This document shows, piece after piece, positions 51,192-59,642 of a stretch of DNA of 64,000 bases. Made by a program: the position numbers and the translations under genes. The notes below the pieces were generated by a model. The model saw nothing but the letters and a program-made list of their open reading frames with translations. It was not told the DNA's origin and did no database searches. The first letter of the stretch is position 1, and every line of letters starts with the position of its first letter. Location: assembly GCF_042663585.1 (NCBI RefSeq), contig NZ_JBHTAN010000006.1, positions 1,674,001 through 1,738,000 on the forward strand. Direction: 5' to 3'. The stretch is from Natranaeroarchaeum sp042663585. GTDB taxonomy: Archaea > Halobacteriota > Halobacteria > Halobacteriales > Natronoarchaeaceae.

Positions 51192-51821
51192 CTACCCGAA
51201 CGATTCGACTTCCGCCTCGGAGAAGTCACCGCCGCCGGCCTCGACGGCGTCACGGGCGTCCTCGACGAACGTCTGAAAGCCGAAGACGTAGATCTGACCA
51301 TCGTCGACGACCTCCCTGACGGCGTCGGTAAGGCCCTGTTTGTTCTCGACGATCCGAACGGTTGCACCGGAGTCGACAAGCGCGTCCAGGCGCTGTTCGT
51401 GGGCGGGTGCATCGTCCTGATAGACGATTGTAGCTTCGGAGCCCTCCGCGACGGCCGCCTCGGCGACGCCGACTGCCGGCCCGACGCCGGGGCCGCCAGC
51501 GAGGACGGCAACGTCGCCCTCGTCGTAGGCGACGTTGCCGAACGGGCCTTCGATCGTCACGGTGTCGCCGGATTCGCGGTCGGCCAGCCAGGGAGAGAGA
51601 TCGCCCTCGGGATCGACGCCGACGGTGATCTCGAAGGTCTCCTCGATGTCGGGCGACGAGAGGGTGTAGTAGCGGGCGATCTCCTCGCCGTCGACCGTTG
51701 CATGCAATCTGACGAACTGGCCGGGTTTCGCATCGAAATCGGCGGGCGTTTCTAGCTCTAGGGTAATCGTGCCCGGTCCGACAGTCGCCACCGCGCGAAC
51801 CGTTACCTCGGTCTCGTCCAT
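51192..51821 (-). CDS. FAD-dependent ferredoxin-reductase-like oxidoreductase
   Basis: A 209-residue member of the ferredoxin-NADP reductase superfamily. FAD-binding motif RYYTLSSPD (about 50-58), flavin-domain end GPFGNVAYDEG, NAD(P)-binding VLAGGPGVGPAVGVAEAA (about 107-124) and a C-terminal YVFGFQTFVEDARDAVEAGG. It has no FeS domain of its own and is shorter than classic FNR, like flavin reductases or the reductase part of oxygenase systems. Electron partner unknown; KorAB downstream makes reduced ferredoxin, so ferredoxin is a possible substrate. Divergent from korA with about 195 bp between. Confidence 0.85.
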   Translation of the reverse strand: MDETEVTVRAVATVGPGTITLELETPADFDAKPGQFVRLHATVDGEEIARYYTLSSPDIEETFEITVGVDPEGDLSPWLADRESGDTVTIEGPFGNVAYDEGDVAVLAGGPGVGPAVGVAEAAVAEGSEATIVYQDDAPAHEQRLDALVDSGATVRIVENKQGLTDAVREVVDDGQIYVFGFQTFVEDARDAVEAGGGDFSEAEVESFG

Positions 51822-51944
51822 GCAGTAGAGTAGGCTGCTGGCTCCCTAAGGGGTTGCGTTCGTAACCCGCTCGATCCAGGCAGAGTCCGAAGACTCTCGT
51901 TCCGTTATACCGCCAAAATGAACGGGAAGAAACTCGCTTCGGGG

Positions 51945-51952
51945 TTTTATAC
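51945..51952 (+). promoter_or_regulatory. TATA box of korA
   Basis: TTTTATAC about 67 bp before the korA ATG, implying a leader of roughly 40 bases, longer than for most first genes in the window. Confidence 0.45.
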
Positions 51953-52015
51953 AAACTTTCAGGTAGGTATTTCAGAAGGCTTTTGACGTGTCGAAGATAA
52001 CCCGCTGACCAATAC

Positions 52016-53770
52016 ATGCCATCAGATCTAAACTGGGCGATCGGCGGCGAAGCCGGTGACGGGATCGACTCTACCGGAAAGATCTTCGCTCAGGCGCTGT
52101 CGCGTGCGGGACGGCACGTCTTTACCTCCAAAGACTTCGCATCCCGCATTCGCGGTGGGTACACCGCCTACAAGATCCGAACGTCGACCGAGAAGGTCCA
52201 GAGTGTCGTCGATCGGTTGGATCTGTTGGTAGCGCTGACACAGCGCACAATCGATGAGAACCTGGACGAACTCCACGAGGATAGCGTCATCATCTACGAC
52301 GGCGAGCGCTCGTGGGACGCGGAGATCCCGGAAGCGATCACCGGTGTGAGCGTTCCGCTCAAAACGCTGGCCGAGGAGGCAGGCGGCGCAATCATGGCGA
52401 ACACCGTGGCGCTCGGGGCCGCCTGCGAAATCGCCTCGTTCCCGATCCAAAACCTCGATGAGTCCCTCGAAAAGCGGTTCGGGGACAAGGGATCGAAGAT
52501 CGTCGAAAACAACAAGGACGCCGCCCGACTCGGTCGGGATCACGTCAAGGAGAACTACGGCGAGTTCGACTACGAACTGGAGACGACCGACAACGACTAC
52601 GTCCTGCTCAACGGCGACCAGGCGATCGGCATGGGTGCAATCGCGGCTGGCTGTCGGTTCTACGCTGGCTATCCGATCACGCCCGCGACCGACGTGATGC
52701 AGTACCTGATCGGCCGGATCGAGCAGTACGGCGGTCACGTCATCCAGGCCGAGGACGAACTCTCGGCCATCAACATGGCGCTCGGCGCGGCACGCGCCGG
52801 TGCCCGCTCGATGACGGCGACCTCCGGTCCGGGGATCGACCTAATGTCCGAGACGTTCGGGCTTGCGGCGACCAGCGAGACGCCGCTGGTCATCTGTGAC
52901 GTGATGCGGTCGGGCCCCTCGACGGGGATGCCGACCAAACAGGAGCAGGGTGACCTCAACATGACTCTGTACGGCGGGCACGGCGAAGTGCCACGGTTTG
53001 TCGTCGCCCCGACGACGATTTCCGAGTGTTTCCACCGGACTATCGAGGCGTTCAACCTCGCAGAGAAGTACCAGCTACCGGTGTATCTGGTCTCGGACCT
53101 CGCGCTTGCGGTCACCGAGGAGACGTTCGACCCGTCCGAGTTCGACATGGACGAGGTCGAGATCGACCGCGGAAAGGTCGTCGACGAGGACGAAATCGAC
53201 GACTGGCTCGACTCGAAGGGTCGGTTCCGGACCCATGCCGACGCCGAGGACGGGATCAGTCCGCGTGCGTTCCCCGGCACGGCCGAGGGCGCACACATGT
53301 CGACCGGCCTCGAACACGACGAACTCGGTCGCCGAACCGAGAGCACGGACATGCGCGTCACGCAGGTCGACAAGCGCCAGCGAAAAGTCGAGACGGCCCG
53401 CGAACGCGAGGCGTTCGACTACCGCGAGTTCGGCGACGCGGACGCCGACTCGCTCGTCATTTCGTGGGGATCGAACGAGGGTGCCCTCGTCGAAGCTCTC
53501 GACATCCTCGACGACAGGGGGATCGACGTCCGGGTGCTCTCTGTACCGTACCTCTTCCCGCGACCCGATCTCACGCCCGCCGTCGAGGACGCCGACGACG
53601 TCATCGTCGTCGAGTGTAACAAGACCGGCCAGTTCGCCGATCTGATCGAGCACGACGTCCTCTCCAGAGTGAAACGGATCAACAAATACACTGGCGTACG
53701 ATTCAAGGCCAACAAACTCGCGGAAGAGATCGAGGCTGCAATCGCCGCCGACACGGAGGTAACAGCATGA
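52016..53770 (+). CDS. korA: 2-oxoacid:ferredoxin oxidoreductase alpha subunit (KorA)
   Basis: A 584-residue fused gamma-alpha subunit. Residues 1 to about 190 form the gamma domain (IGGEAGDGIDSTGKIFAQAL; SRIRGGYTAYKIR); residues about 200-580 form the alpha domain with the CoA/substrate YPITPATDVMQYL (about 222-234) and the conserved SGPGIDLMSE. 2-Oxoacid:ferredoxin oxidoreductases replace the NAD-dependent complex in haloarchaeal TCA cycle and pyruvate metabolism. The length pair (584/288) fits the Kor (2-oxoglutarate) type rather than Por. The beta subunit follows with 4-bp overlap. Confidence 0.9.
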   Translation: MPSDLNWAIGGEAGDGIDSTGKIFAQALSRAGRHVFTSKDFASRIRGGYTAYKIRTSTEKVQSVVDRLDLLVALTQRTIDENLDELHEDSVIIYDGERSWDAEIPEAITGVSVPLKTLAEEAGGAIMANTVALGAACEIASFPIQNLDESLEKRFGDKGSKIVENNKDAARLGRDHVKENYGEFDYELETTDNDYVLLNGDQAIGMGAIAAGCRFYAGYPITPATDVMQYLIGRIEQYGGHVIQAEDELSAINMALGAARAGARSMTATSGPGIDLMSETFGLAATSETPLVICDVMRSGPSTGMPTKQEQGDLNMTLYGGHGEVPRFVVAPTTISECFHRTIEAFNLAEKYQLPVYLVSDLALAVTEETFDPSEFDMDEVEIDRGKVVDEDEIDDWLDSKGRFRTHADAEDGISPRAFPGTAEGAHMSTGLEHDELGRRTESTDMRVTQVDKRQRKVETAREREAFDYREFGDADADSLVISWGSNEGALVEALDILDDRGIDVRVLSVPYLFPRPDLTPAVEDADDVIVVECNKTGQFADLIEHDVLSRVKRINKYTGVRFKANKLAEEIEAAIAADTEVTA

Positions 53771-54633
53771 GTTCCGACGTTCGATTCACAGACTTCAAAT
53801 CCGACAAACAGCCGACCTGGTGCCCCGGATGCGGGGACTTCGGCACGATGAACGGCATGATGAAAGCGCTGGCCAACACCGGCAACGACCCGGACAACAC
53901 GTTCATCGTGGCCGGGATCGGCTGTTCCGGCAAAATCGGGACGTACATGCACAGCTACGCGCTCCATGGCGTCCACGGTCGCGCACTCCCGGTCGGGACC
54001 GGCGTCAAACTCGCCAACCCCGACCTCGAAGTGATGGTCGCAGGAGGAGACGGCGACGGCTACTCCATCGGTGCCGGACACTTCGTCCACGCCGTTCGTC
54101 GGAACGTCGACATGAGCTATATCGTGATGGACAACCGCATCTACGGGCTGACCAAAGGACAGGCCTCGCCGACCAGCCGCGAGGACTTCGAGACGTCGAC
54201 GACCCCCGAGGGACCGAAACAGCCGCCAGTCAATCCGCTCGCGCTGGCGATGGCGTCGGGCGCCACCTTCATCGCCCAGTCCTTTAGCTCCGACGCACTC
54301 CGACACGCCGAAATCGTTCAGAAGGCCGTCGAGCACGACGGCTTCGGCTTCGTCAACGTCTTCAGCCCCTGCGTGACGTTCAACGACGTGGACACCTACG
54401 ACTACTTCCGTGGCTCGCTGGTCGACGTCGCCGAGGACGACGACTACGATCCGACGGACCGTGAACAAGCGAAAGAGGCCGTAATGGACGGCGACAAGGA
54501 GTATATGGGCGTCCTCTATCAGGACGAAGACTCGGTGCCGTATCACGAGCGCCACGCCGTCGAGGCGAACAAATCGGAGATTCCGGACGGCGCACCCGAC
54601 GATGCGATGGACCTCGTCCGCGAGTTCTACTGA
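53767..54633 (+). CDS. korB: 2-oxoacid:ferredoxin oxidoreductase beta subunit (KorB)
   Basis: A 288-residue thiamine-diphosphate subunit. It starts MSSDVRFTDFKSDKQPTWCP; WCPGCGDFG near 18-26, GIGCSGKIGTY near 56-66 and the ThDP/Mg motif GGDGDGYSIGAGHFVHAVRR (about 96-115) with MDNRIYGLTKGQ. The GCGDF and GCSGK cysteines bind the single [4Fe-4S] cluster that takes electrons from the ThDP intermediate to ferredoxin. Near-identical in start and motifs to halobacterial KorB as I recall it. Confidence 0.93.
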   Translation: MSSDVRFTDFKSDKQPTWCPGCGDFGTMNGMMKALANTGNDPDNTFIVAGIGCSGKIGTYMHSYALHGVHGRALPVGTGVKLANPDLEVMVAGGDGDGYSIGAGHFVHAVRRNVDMSYIVMDNRIYGLTKGQASPTSREDFETSTTPEGPKQPPVNPLALAMASGATFIAQSFSSDALRHAEIVQKAVEHDGFGFVNVFSPCVTFNDVDTYDYFRGSLVDVAEDDDYDPTDREQAKEAVMDGDKEYMGVLYQDEDSVPYHERHAVEANKSEIPDGAPDDAMDLVREFY

Positions 54634-54636
54634 CGA

Positions 54637-55149
54637 CTACCGCCGCCCCGATCCCAGTTCTTTGCGATAGCGACGTTCCCTGACCGTCTCCCCGAACAGC
54701 TCCGTTTCTCGCTCCCCGACAGCCTCGTAGCCCTGGGCACGGTAGAACGACTGGCCGACCTCGTTGTCCGCGAGCACGAGCAGTTGGACGGCGTCGTATC
54801 CGCGGGTCGACCAGCGCGTCTCGAACGTGTCGAGCAGCGCCGTCCCGATCCCCTCCCCCCAGCGGTCCGGCGTGACGTATATCGAACCGAGATCGACGAC
54901 AGAGTTGTCGGCCGCAGCGCCGCTCGCGTACCCGACTACGGTGTCGTCCTGCTCGGCGATCAGGTAGGTCACGGCGTCGTCCTCGATGCGCTCGCGAGTG
55001 AGCGTCGGACTGTACCACTCCGCCAGCGCCGCCTCGATGGTCGTTTCTGCGAGCACGTCCTGGTACGCGCTTACCCATCCCGCCTCGGCGACGCGGGTGA
55101 TGCTCTGGACATCCCCGAGAACCGCATCACGGACCATCAGGTCCTCCAT
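54637..55149 (-). CDS. GNAT family N-acetyltransferase
   Basis: A 170-residue single-domain GNAT. VRDAVLGDVQSITRVAEAGW at the N-terminus, the acetyl-CoA loop in VTPDRWGEGIGTALLDTFET (about 111-130) and the C-terminal SFYRAQGYEAVGERETELFG are canonical. The ATG at 55149 is used; 55137 is possible. Not related closely to the tandem acetyltransferases at 3-4.7 kb. The substrate is unknown. Confidence 0.88.
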   Translation of the reverse strand: MEDLMVRDAVLGDVQSITRVAEAGWVSAYQDVLAETTIEAALAEWYSPTLTRERIEDDAVTYLIAEQDDTVVGYASGAAADNSVVDLGSIYVTPDRWGEGIGTALLDTFETRWSTRGYDAVQLLVLADNEVGQSFYRAQGYEAVGERETELFGETVRERRYRKELGSGRR

Positions 55150-55227
55150 ACCGGCAGATCAGGCTCCACTGGCAAAACCCTAGGGCGGTCACGAACGTTC
55201 AAACGGTCCCACACCATAGCCGAGCGT

Positions 55228-55863
55228 ATGGACGGGACGACGTTTCGGGACCGGCTCGAACGAGAGCACGCGGAGCGACTGGACGAACTGGGCTCGCCCG
55301 ACCTCCTGCTCGCGCTGAGCGGCGGCGACGTCGACGAGCAATCGCTACTCGAAGCGGCGGCCAACAGCGAGTACTCCGCACGTCGAACGTTCGACGAGTG
55401 GGCGGCCGACGAACCCGACGACGAGGCTCGGGAGGTGTTCGAGTCGACGGCCGAGCAGGAGCGACGGCACTACGAGCAGGTGGCCGCGGAGCTACCGGCG
55501 TCGTTCGAACCGGCCGATGGCGGCCCGCTACACGCCTATCTCCGCGGTCAGAAGGCGACGATCCAGCGCGTCGCCGCGGGGATGGTCGGCCGGTCGGTCG
55601 TTAGCCTCCGGACCCACGCACGGCTGATCGAGTTCTTCGACGCCGAGCGCGAGCAGTTGTTCCGCGACCTGCGGACCGAGACCGAGGAGACGCTCGAACA
55701 GGGACTGTCGCTGCTCGAAACTCGCTGTACCGGCGACGACTGCGAGCACGCCGAGATGGTCGCGGAGTACGTGATCCGCGTCGCACACGACGACTACACC
55801 GACTCTATCTCGGCACTCGAGTCCGACGGCTTGGCGAGCGACCGGTCGGATATGCATCGCTGA
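55228..55863 (+). CDS. Rubrerythrin-like ferritin-superfamily protein
   Basis: A 211-residue helical protein. Two Glu/His-containing helices resemble the diiron site of rubrerythrin-type proteins: FESTAEQERRHYEQVAAELP (about 71-90) and FFDAEREQLFRDLRTETEE. A Cys-rich turn, ETRCTGDDCEHAEMVAEYV, follows near 170. No rubredoxin-like domain is present. The role in peroxide or iron handling is inferred from the superfamily. The ATG at 55228 is chosen, because the longer open frame is opposite the acetyltransferase gene. Confidence 0.7.
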   Translation: MDGTTFRDRLEREHAERLDELGSPDLLLALSGGDVDEQSLLEAAANSEYSARRTFDEWAADEPDDEAREVFESTAEQERRHYEQVAAELPASFEPADGGPLHAYLRGQKATIQRVAAGMVGRSVVSLRTHARLIEFFDAEREQLFRDLRTETEETLEQGLSLLETRCTGDDCEHAEMVAEYVIRVAHDDYTDSISALESDGLASDRSDMHR

Positions 55864-55910
55864 CGCACGCGCGGAGACGGTTCATAATGATGAACGTCTA
55901 ACTATGGTGT

Positions 55911-57002
55911 ATGCGACCTGGTCTCACACGACGGCGGGCCCTCGCGGCAGGAGCCCTGATTGCGGTCTCCGGTTGCCTAGACCAGGATTCAGGGACGGGT
56001 AATGGGGACAGCGATCCGAACAACGGCGACGAGGAACCGCCGGACGATCCACCGACGGCAGAAGCACCGATCAGTATGGGCCATTCGGCCGAAGAGCTAC
56101 TGGATCAAGTGGTCAGCGGCGGCGTCCCGAGAGACGGGATCCCGTCGATCGACGATCCCGTATACACCGAGGCTGGTGGCGGAGACGCGCCCGACGACGA
56201 CGAGATAGTCTTCGGCGTCGAAATCGATGGCGATGCACGGGCCTACCCCCGACAGGTCCTGGTCTACCACGAGATAGTCAACACCGAGGCCGGCGGCGAG
56301 CAGATCAGTGTTACCTACTGTCCCCTCACCGGCACGGCACAGGGGTTCTATCGCGGGGATACCGAGTTCGGCGTCTCCGGACGACTGGTCAACAGCAATC
56401 TGATCATATACGACCGCGAGTCGGATAGTTGGTGGCCGCAGGTGCCGGCCGTTGCGATCGACGGCGTTCACACCGGCCACTCCCTGCAGGAGTTCCCCGT
56501 GACATGGACGACGTGGGGGCAGTGGCGCGAACAGTATCCCGAGACGCAGGTACTCACCGAAGACACTGGACACGTCCGGGACTACGGGGCCGATCCGTAC
56601 AACGGGGGGTACAACCCCCGAACCGGCTACTACGAGGACGGTTCGCCCCTGTTCGCGCCGCTCGTCGACGACGACCGGCATCAGGCAAAGGCCGTGTTCA
56701 TCTGTGCACGGACGCCGGACGGCCCCCTCGCGATCAAAAAGTCCGTCCTGCGAGAGGAATCTGTAGTGGAACCGGTCGTCGATGGCCAGGGCTATCTTGC
56801 GGTCTACGATCCACGCCTGGACACCGGCTACGTCTACGCGAACCCGGACGGGCGCTCGGTCGAGTATGCTGACGGTGAACTACAGGTAGACGGAACCACG
56901 TACGCGCCGGACGAACTCCCGCTGGACCGGGTCCTCCGCCTCGACGCGATGTGGTTCGCATGGTCGGCTATCTATCCCGATACGGAGGTGTACGACCAGT
57001 GA
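55911..57002 (+). CDS. DUF3179 lipoprotein
   Basis: A 363-residue DUF3179 protein with a Tat-like and lipobox N-terminus: TRRRALAAGALIAVSGC (lipid-modified Cys about 22), followed by an acidic Asp/Asn/Gly linker. The body shows the DUF3179 core (FGVEIDGDARAYPRQVLVYH, TYCPLTGTAQGFYRG). Function is unknown. The lipobox makes it a cell-surface lipoprotein. The next gene, a membrane protein, starts in its stop codon (GTGA), so the two belong together. Confidence 0.88.
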   Translation: MRPGLTRRRALAAGALIAVSGCLDQDSGTGNGDSDPNNGDEEPPDDPPTAEAPISMGHSAEELLDQVVSGGVPRDGIPSIDDPVYTEAGGGDAPDDDEIVFGVEIDGDARAYPRQVLVYHEIVNTEAGGEQISVTYCPLTGTAQGFYRGDTEFGVSGRLVNSNLIIYDRESDSWWPQVPAVAIDGVHTGHSLQEFPVTWTTWGQWREQYPETQVLTEDTGHVRDYGADPYNGGYNPRTGYYEDGSPLFAPLVDDDRHQAKAVFICARTPDGPLAIKKSVLREESVVEPVVDGQGYLAVYDPRLDTGYVYANPDGRSVEYADGELQVDGTTYAPDELPLDRVLRLDAMWFAWSAIYPDTEVYDQ

Positions 57003-57571
57003 TCGGCAGAAGACTTTCGCGGACCGCTACTGCGATGCGGGCGGCGCTCACCCGGCCGGGCCCGCTCCTTCTCGCTGTTGCCGTGGGTGTCGCGTATCTG
57101 CTCGGCTACCTGTATGCGATTGGTGATCTGGTCGTCAGGGAGGGCGTCGGCGTGGGCGTGGCTATGCCAGTCGCGGACCCGCTGACGCACATGCTCGGTC
57201 GGACCGGGCCAGTGTCGTTCGAGGCGATCGCTATCGTCGATCTCGAACCCCTCCGACTGCTGTTCTCGCCGCTGAACACGCTTCTGGGCGTCGGTCTCGC
57301 AGTGCTAGTCGGTATCAATATCGCGATGAGTTACCTCGCCGTCACGCAGCCGCGATCCTGTGGTCTCGGGGCGACTTCCGGCGTTCTGGCGTCGGTTCCC
57401 GCACTGCTCTCGGGGAGTGCCTGCTGTGCGCCAGTCGTGTTACTCGTCCTCGGGATTCAGGCCAGCGGTCTGTTGCTGACCGCACTGACGTGGTTGTTGC
57501 CGGTCGGTATCGTCCTCCTCATCGGTTCGCTCGTCTATCTCGGGGGGCGAATCGATCCGACACCGGCGTGA
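56999..57571 (+). CDS. Membrane protein with GSACCAP motif, partner of DUF3179 lipoprotein
   Basis: A 190-residue protein starting with a GTG overlapping the DUF3179 stop. Five membrane segments (about 19-36, 55-65, 80-108, 120-145, 150-175). A Cys pair within a membrane segment, SGSACCAPVVLLVLGIQASG (about 137-156), resembles the vicinal Cys of mercury or metal-transport membrane proteins, but no MerT/MerP relation is otherwise visible. A role in metal or thiol handling is only a suggestion. Confidence 0.7.
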   Translation: MIGRRLSRTATAMRAALTRPGPLLLAVAVGVAYLLGYLYAIGDLVVREGVGVGVAMPVADPLTHMLGRTGPVSFEAIAIVDLEPLRLLFSPLNTLLGVGLAVLVGINIAMSYLAVTQPRSCGLGATSGVLASVPALLSGSACCAPVVLLVLGIQASGLLLTALTWLLPVGIVLLIGSLVYLGGRIDPTPA

Positions 57572-57573
57572 AC

Positions 57574-57723
57574 TCAGGCGCTTTCCGCCCGCCGTAATCG
57601 AAGGCTGATCGCATTGCCGGAGTCCGTCCGCTCGAACGAAATATGGCCATCTGAGAGGTCGACCGCCCAGTCGACGAGCCAGAGACCCAGCCCCGTACTG
57701 TGGTAGATGTCGGTGACGTCCTC
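57574..57723 (-). pseudogene. Histidine kinase C-terminal remnant
   Basis: The minus strand encodes the last 49 codons of a histidine kinase ATPase domain: EDVTDIYHSTGLGLWLVDWA (the G2 box, GLGL), then a C-terminal strand GNAISLRLRRAESA and a stop. It begins abruptly at the TnpB element boundary, without a start codon, and the rest of the kinase is not found on the other side of the element. It is therefore a truncated gene left after the insertion and loss of the 5' part. Confidence 0.8.
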
Positions 57724-57742
57724 CCACGAGCAAACTCGTGGG
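57723..57742 (-). ncRNA. Right-end hairpin, likely 3' part of an omega-RNA
   Basis: A perfect 8-bp stem with a 4-base loop directly downstream of tnpB (minus strand). TnpB guide RNAs (omega-RNAs) generally derive from the 3' end of tnpB and the right end, so the RNA would cover tnpB's end to this point and its guide would come from the sequence just after, the kinase remnant. Confidence 0.4.
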
Positions 57743-57765
57743 CTTCCCCTCCGCTGACGCGTGAT

Positions 57766-59241
57766 TCAGTCGTCTGAAACACCGGGGGCAACGTTCCCAG
57801 TCTCGCTACTGGTACTCTGGTTCGCGGGTGCCTCTTTGGTCGAAAGACCAGAGTGTTTCACCGTCCACTCATAGTCGTCCCACTCAAGGCATGGTACCTG
57901 ACTGTGATGTCCATCCGCCGTCGTGTTCTCTCGGGCGGCCGCGGGCCGAGCCATCGACCCACTTGGTTGAAGCTCTATACTCTCACCAGCGTGTTTCCGC
58001 AGGAAATTCGCCGATCCTGCAACATCCGAATGACCCTCACGTCCACACGAGTGGCATTGAAGTAAATCACCACGCCGATGCACATCCTCACTCTCACACG
58101 CTGGGCACTGAGACGACGTACCAGCCTCTGACTTCTCGGTGACGGGTATGCCGTACTCGAACTCCAGCACTTCGCCGAGTCGTCGTCGGAAGCGTCCGTG
58201 AGCCCAGAACAGGTCCGTCTTCTCGTTAATAGTGGCGGACCAGTGTTTCTCCCTCACATCGCTTAACGCGCCGACGATGAGTTCTGTAACACCTAGCTCG
58301 GCGAGCCACTCGCCGAGATCTCGAATCAACGCGTCCATGGCGTGGTTGCGTTGTTCACCGCGCTTGTGGTAGACACGCCGAATCTGTTTGCTTGACCAGT
58401 CGCCGTCTCCAAGTAGTGATTGTAACTCGGCGATTTGTTTGGTGTGAGTGTGGAACGTGTGGAATGCGGGCCTCCCGTGGTACAGACGGTGGTCCCCTTG
58501 ACTGGTCGTGACGGCGGCGAGGTTGTTCGCACCGATGTCCACCGCTGCCACTACCTCTTCGCCGCTGCCAGTAGTGGCCAGTGATGGTTCAATAGAGTCT
58601 CGTCGGCGTGGAGAGTTGTCCTCGTCGCCGACGGTTCGATATGCAGTGAACGTTTCGGTGTCTCTGTCGTACACGATCTCTAGGCGACCCTGCTTGCCCG
58701 TCCAACGGGGTTGTCCTGCAACCTCCAAGCGCAACCGTTCGTGGTATCCAAGCCCGTATTTCTCTTTCAGTTCTTTTCCCACGGGTATTCCGAGTCGGCT
58801 GCGGTCGCCGAGTTCAAGGGTGTACTGGTCGTTGCGGATGACGGTTCGCGGCGTGCGGTTGCCGTTTTCTTTCCAGTAACCGGGTGGATTGGGCCTGTCC
58901 GTGACCTTGTTGTTAGTAGGGTCTCGGTATTTTGAGAGGACGGCGAAGTACGCTTTCCACGGCTCCCAGTTCTTCTGGACGAGTTGCTGGGGCGTGCTGG
59001 AACTGAGCCGCTGGATATACTGTTGGCGGTATTGCTCTTGGGTGACCGCGTGTTTCACCGTGGACTTCAATTCGCTGACTGGGACACGGGAATCCGCGTC
59101 GTTTTGCGTATTGAAGAGTGTTTGTCGGCGGTCGTAGTTGACCTGGTTGTTACAGGCTGCTGACGCGTCGAGGAGTTCGAGGAGGAGCAGCTCGTCGCGG
59201 TGCGAGAGCGGTCTCACCTCGAACGTATCACAACGCGTCAT
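57766..59241 (-). CDS. tnpB: TnpB RNA-guided endonuclease, IS1341 type
   Basis: A 491-residue TnpB, full length and uninterrupted. RuvC-I Asp235 in AAVDIGANNLAAV, a zinc finger CPACESEDVHRRGDLLQCHSCG (Cys379, 382, 396, 399) and RuvC-III Asp406 in HSDVAGSANF are present. The usual Glu of RuvC-II is not where expected: the region reads LIVGALSDVREKHW, with Gly324 at the aligned position and Asp328/Glu331 nearby. The C-terminal about 75 residues are a low-complexity tail. A palindrome overlaps its promoter, and a small winged-helix gene is divergent. The ATG at 59241 has a TATA-like element within that palindrome. Confidence 0.88.
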   Translation of the reverse strand: MTRCDTFEVRPLSHRDELLLLELLDASAACNNQVNYDRRQTLFNTQNDADSRVPVSELKSTVKHAVTQEQYRQQYIQRLSSSTPQQLVQKNWEPWKAYFAVLSKYRDPTNNKVTDRPNPPGYWKENGNRTPRTVIRNDQYTLELGDRSRLGIPVGKELKEKYGLGYHERLRLEVAGQPRWTGKQGRLEIVYDRDTETFTAYRTVGDEDNSPRRRDSIEPSLATTGSGEEVVAAVDIGANNLAAVTTSQGDHRLYHGRPAFHTFHTHTKQIAELQSLLGDGDWSSKQIRRVYHKRGEQRNHAMDALIRDLGEWLAELGVTELIVGALSDVREKHWSATINEKTDLFWAHGRFRRRLGEVLEFEYGIPVTEKSEAGTSSQCPACESEDVHRRGDLLQCHSCGREGHSDVAGSANFLRKHAGESIELQPSGSMARPAAARENTTADGHHSQVPCLEWDDYEWTVKHSGLSTKEAPANQSTSSETGNVAPGVSDD

Positions 59242-59248
59242 CTATCGC

Positions 59249-59262
59249 TTACTATGTAGTAA
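59249..59262. promoter_or_regulatory. Palindrome TTACTA-TG-TAGTAA at the tnpB promoter
   Basis: A perfect 6-bp palindrome with a 2-bp centre, 8 bp before the tnpB ATG and overlapping its probable TATA box. It lies in the 88-bp divergent region between tnpB and the winged-helix gene and is the obvious operator for that regulator. Confidence 0.55.
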
Positions 59263-59329
59263 ACGGATATGAAGGTTCCGGTTATCTACGAGGAAACGAA
59301 TAACACGGCTTGAACCGTACGTATCCGCA

Positions 59330-59575
59330 ATGACTGACCAAGGACGGAAGAGCAGCGGTGAGTTTGAATCCAAAGTCACGGATGAGGACGTACTTGCAGT
59401 GTTAGAGGACGCTGAGACTCCCGTGTTAACGGCGGGTCTTGTGGCTGAGGAGTTGCCTGTGACATCGAAAGCTGTGTATTATCGGTTACGGAAGTTGCAT
59501 GACAAGGGGTGTGTTGGAAAGCTGAACGTTGGCGCTCGGGCTGTCGTATGGTGGGTTGTCGACGAGTCGGAGTAA
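59330..59575 (+). CDS. Small winged-helix protein divergent to tnpB
   Basis: An 81-residue winged-helix domain: SKVTDEDVLAVLEDAETPVL, GLVAEELPVTSKAVYYRLRK as recognition part, and a beta wing (CVGKLNVGARAVVWWVV). Haloarchaeal genomes carry many close relatives of this small protein. A TATA-like AATAAC is about 28 bp upstream of the ATG. Because it is divergent to tnpB with a palindrome between, I infer it represses tnpB and perhaps itself. Confidence 0.75.
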   Translation: MTDQGRKSSGEFESKVTDEDVLAVLEDAETPVLTAGLVAEELPVTSKAVYYRLRKLHDKGCVGKLNVGARAVVWWVVDESE

Positions 59576-59642
59576 CGTGGGAATCACGGCCTGAGTAAGT
59601 CACGTGGTTTGTGTAACTTTGCCTACCGCTTGGACCCACGAC

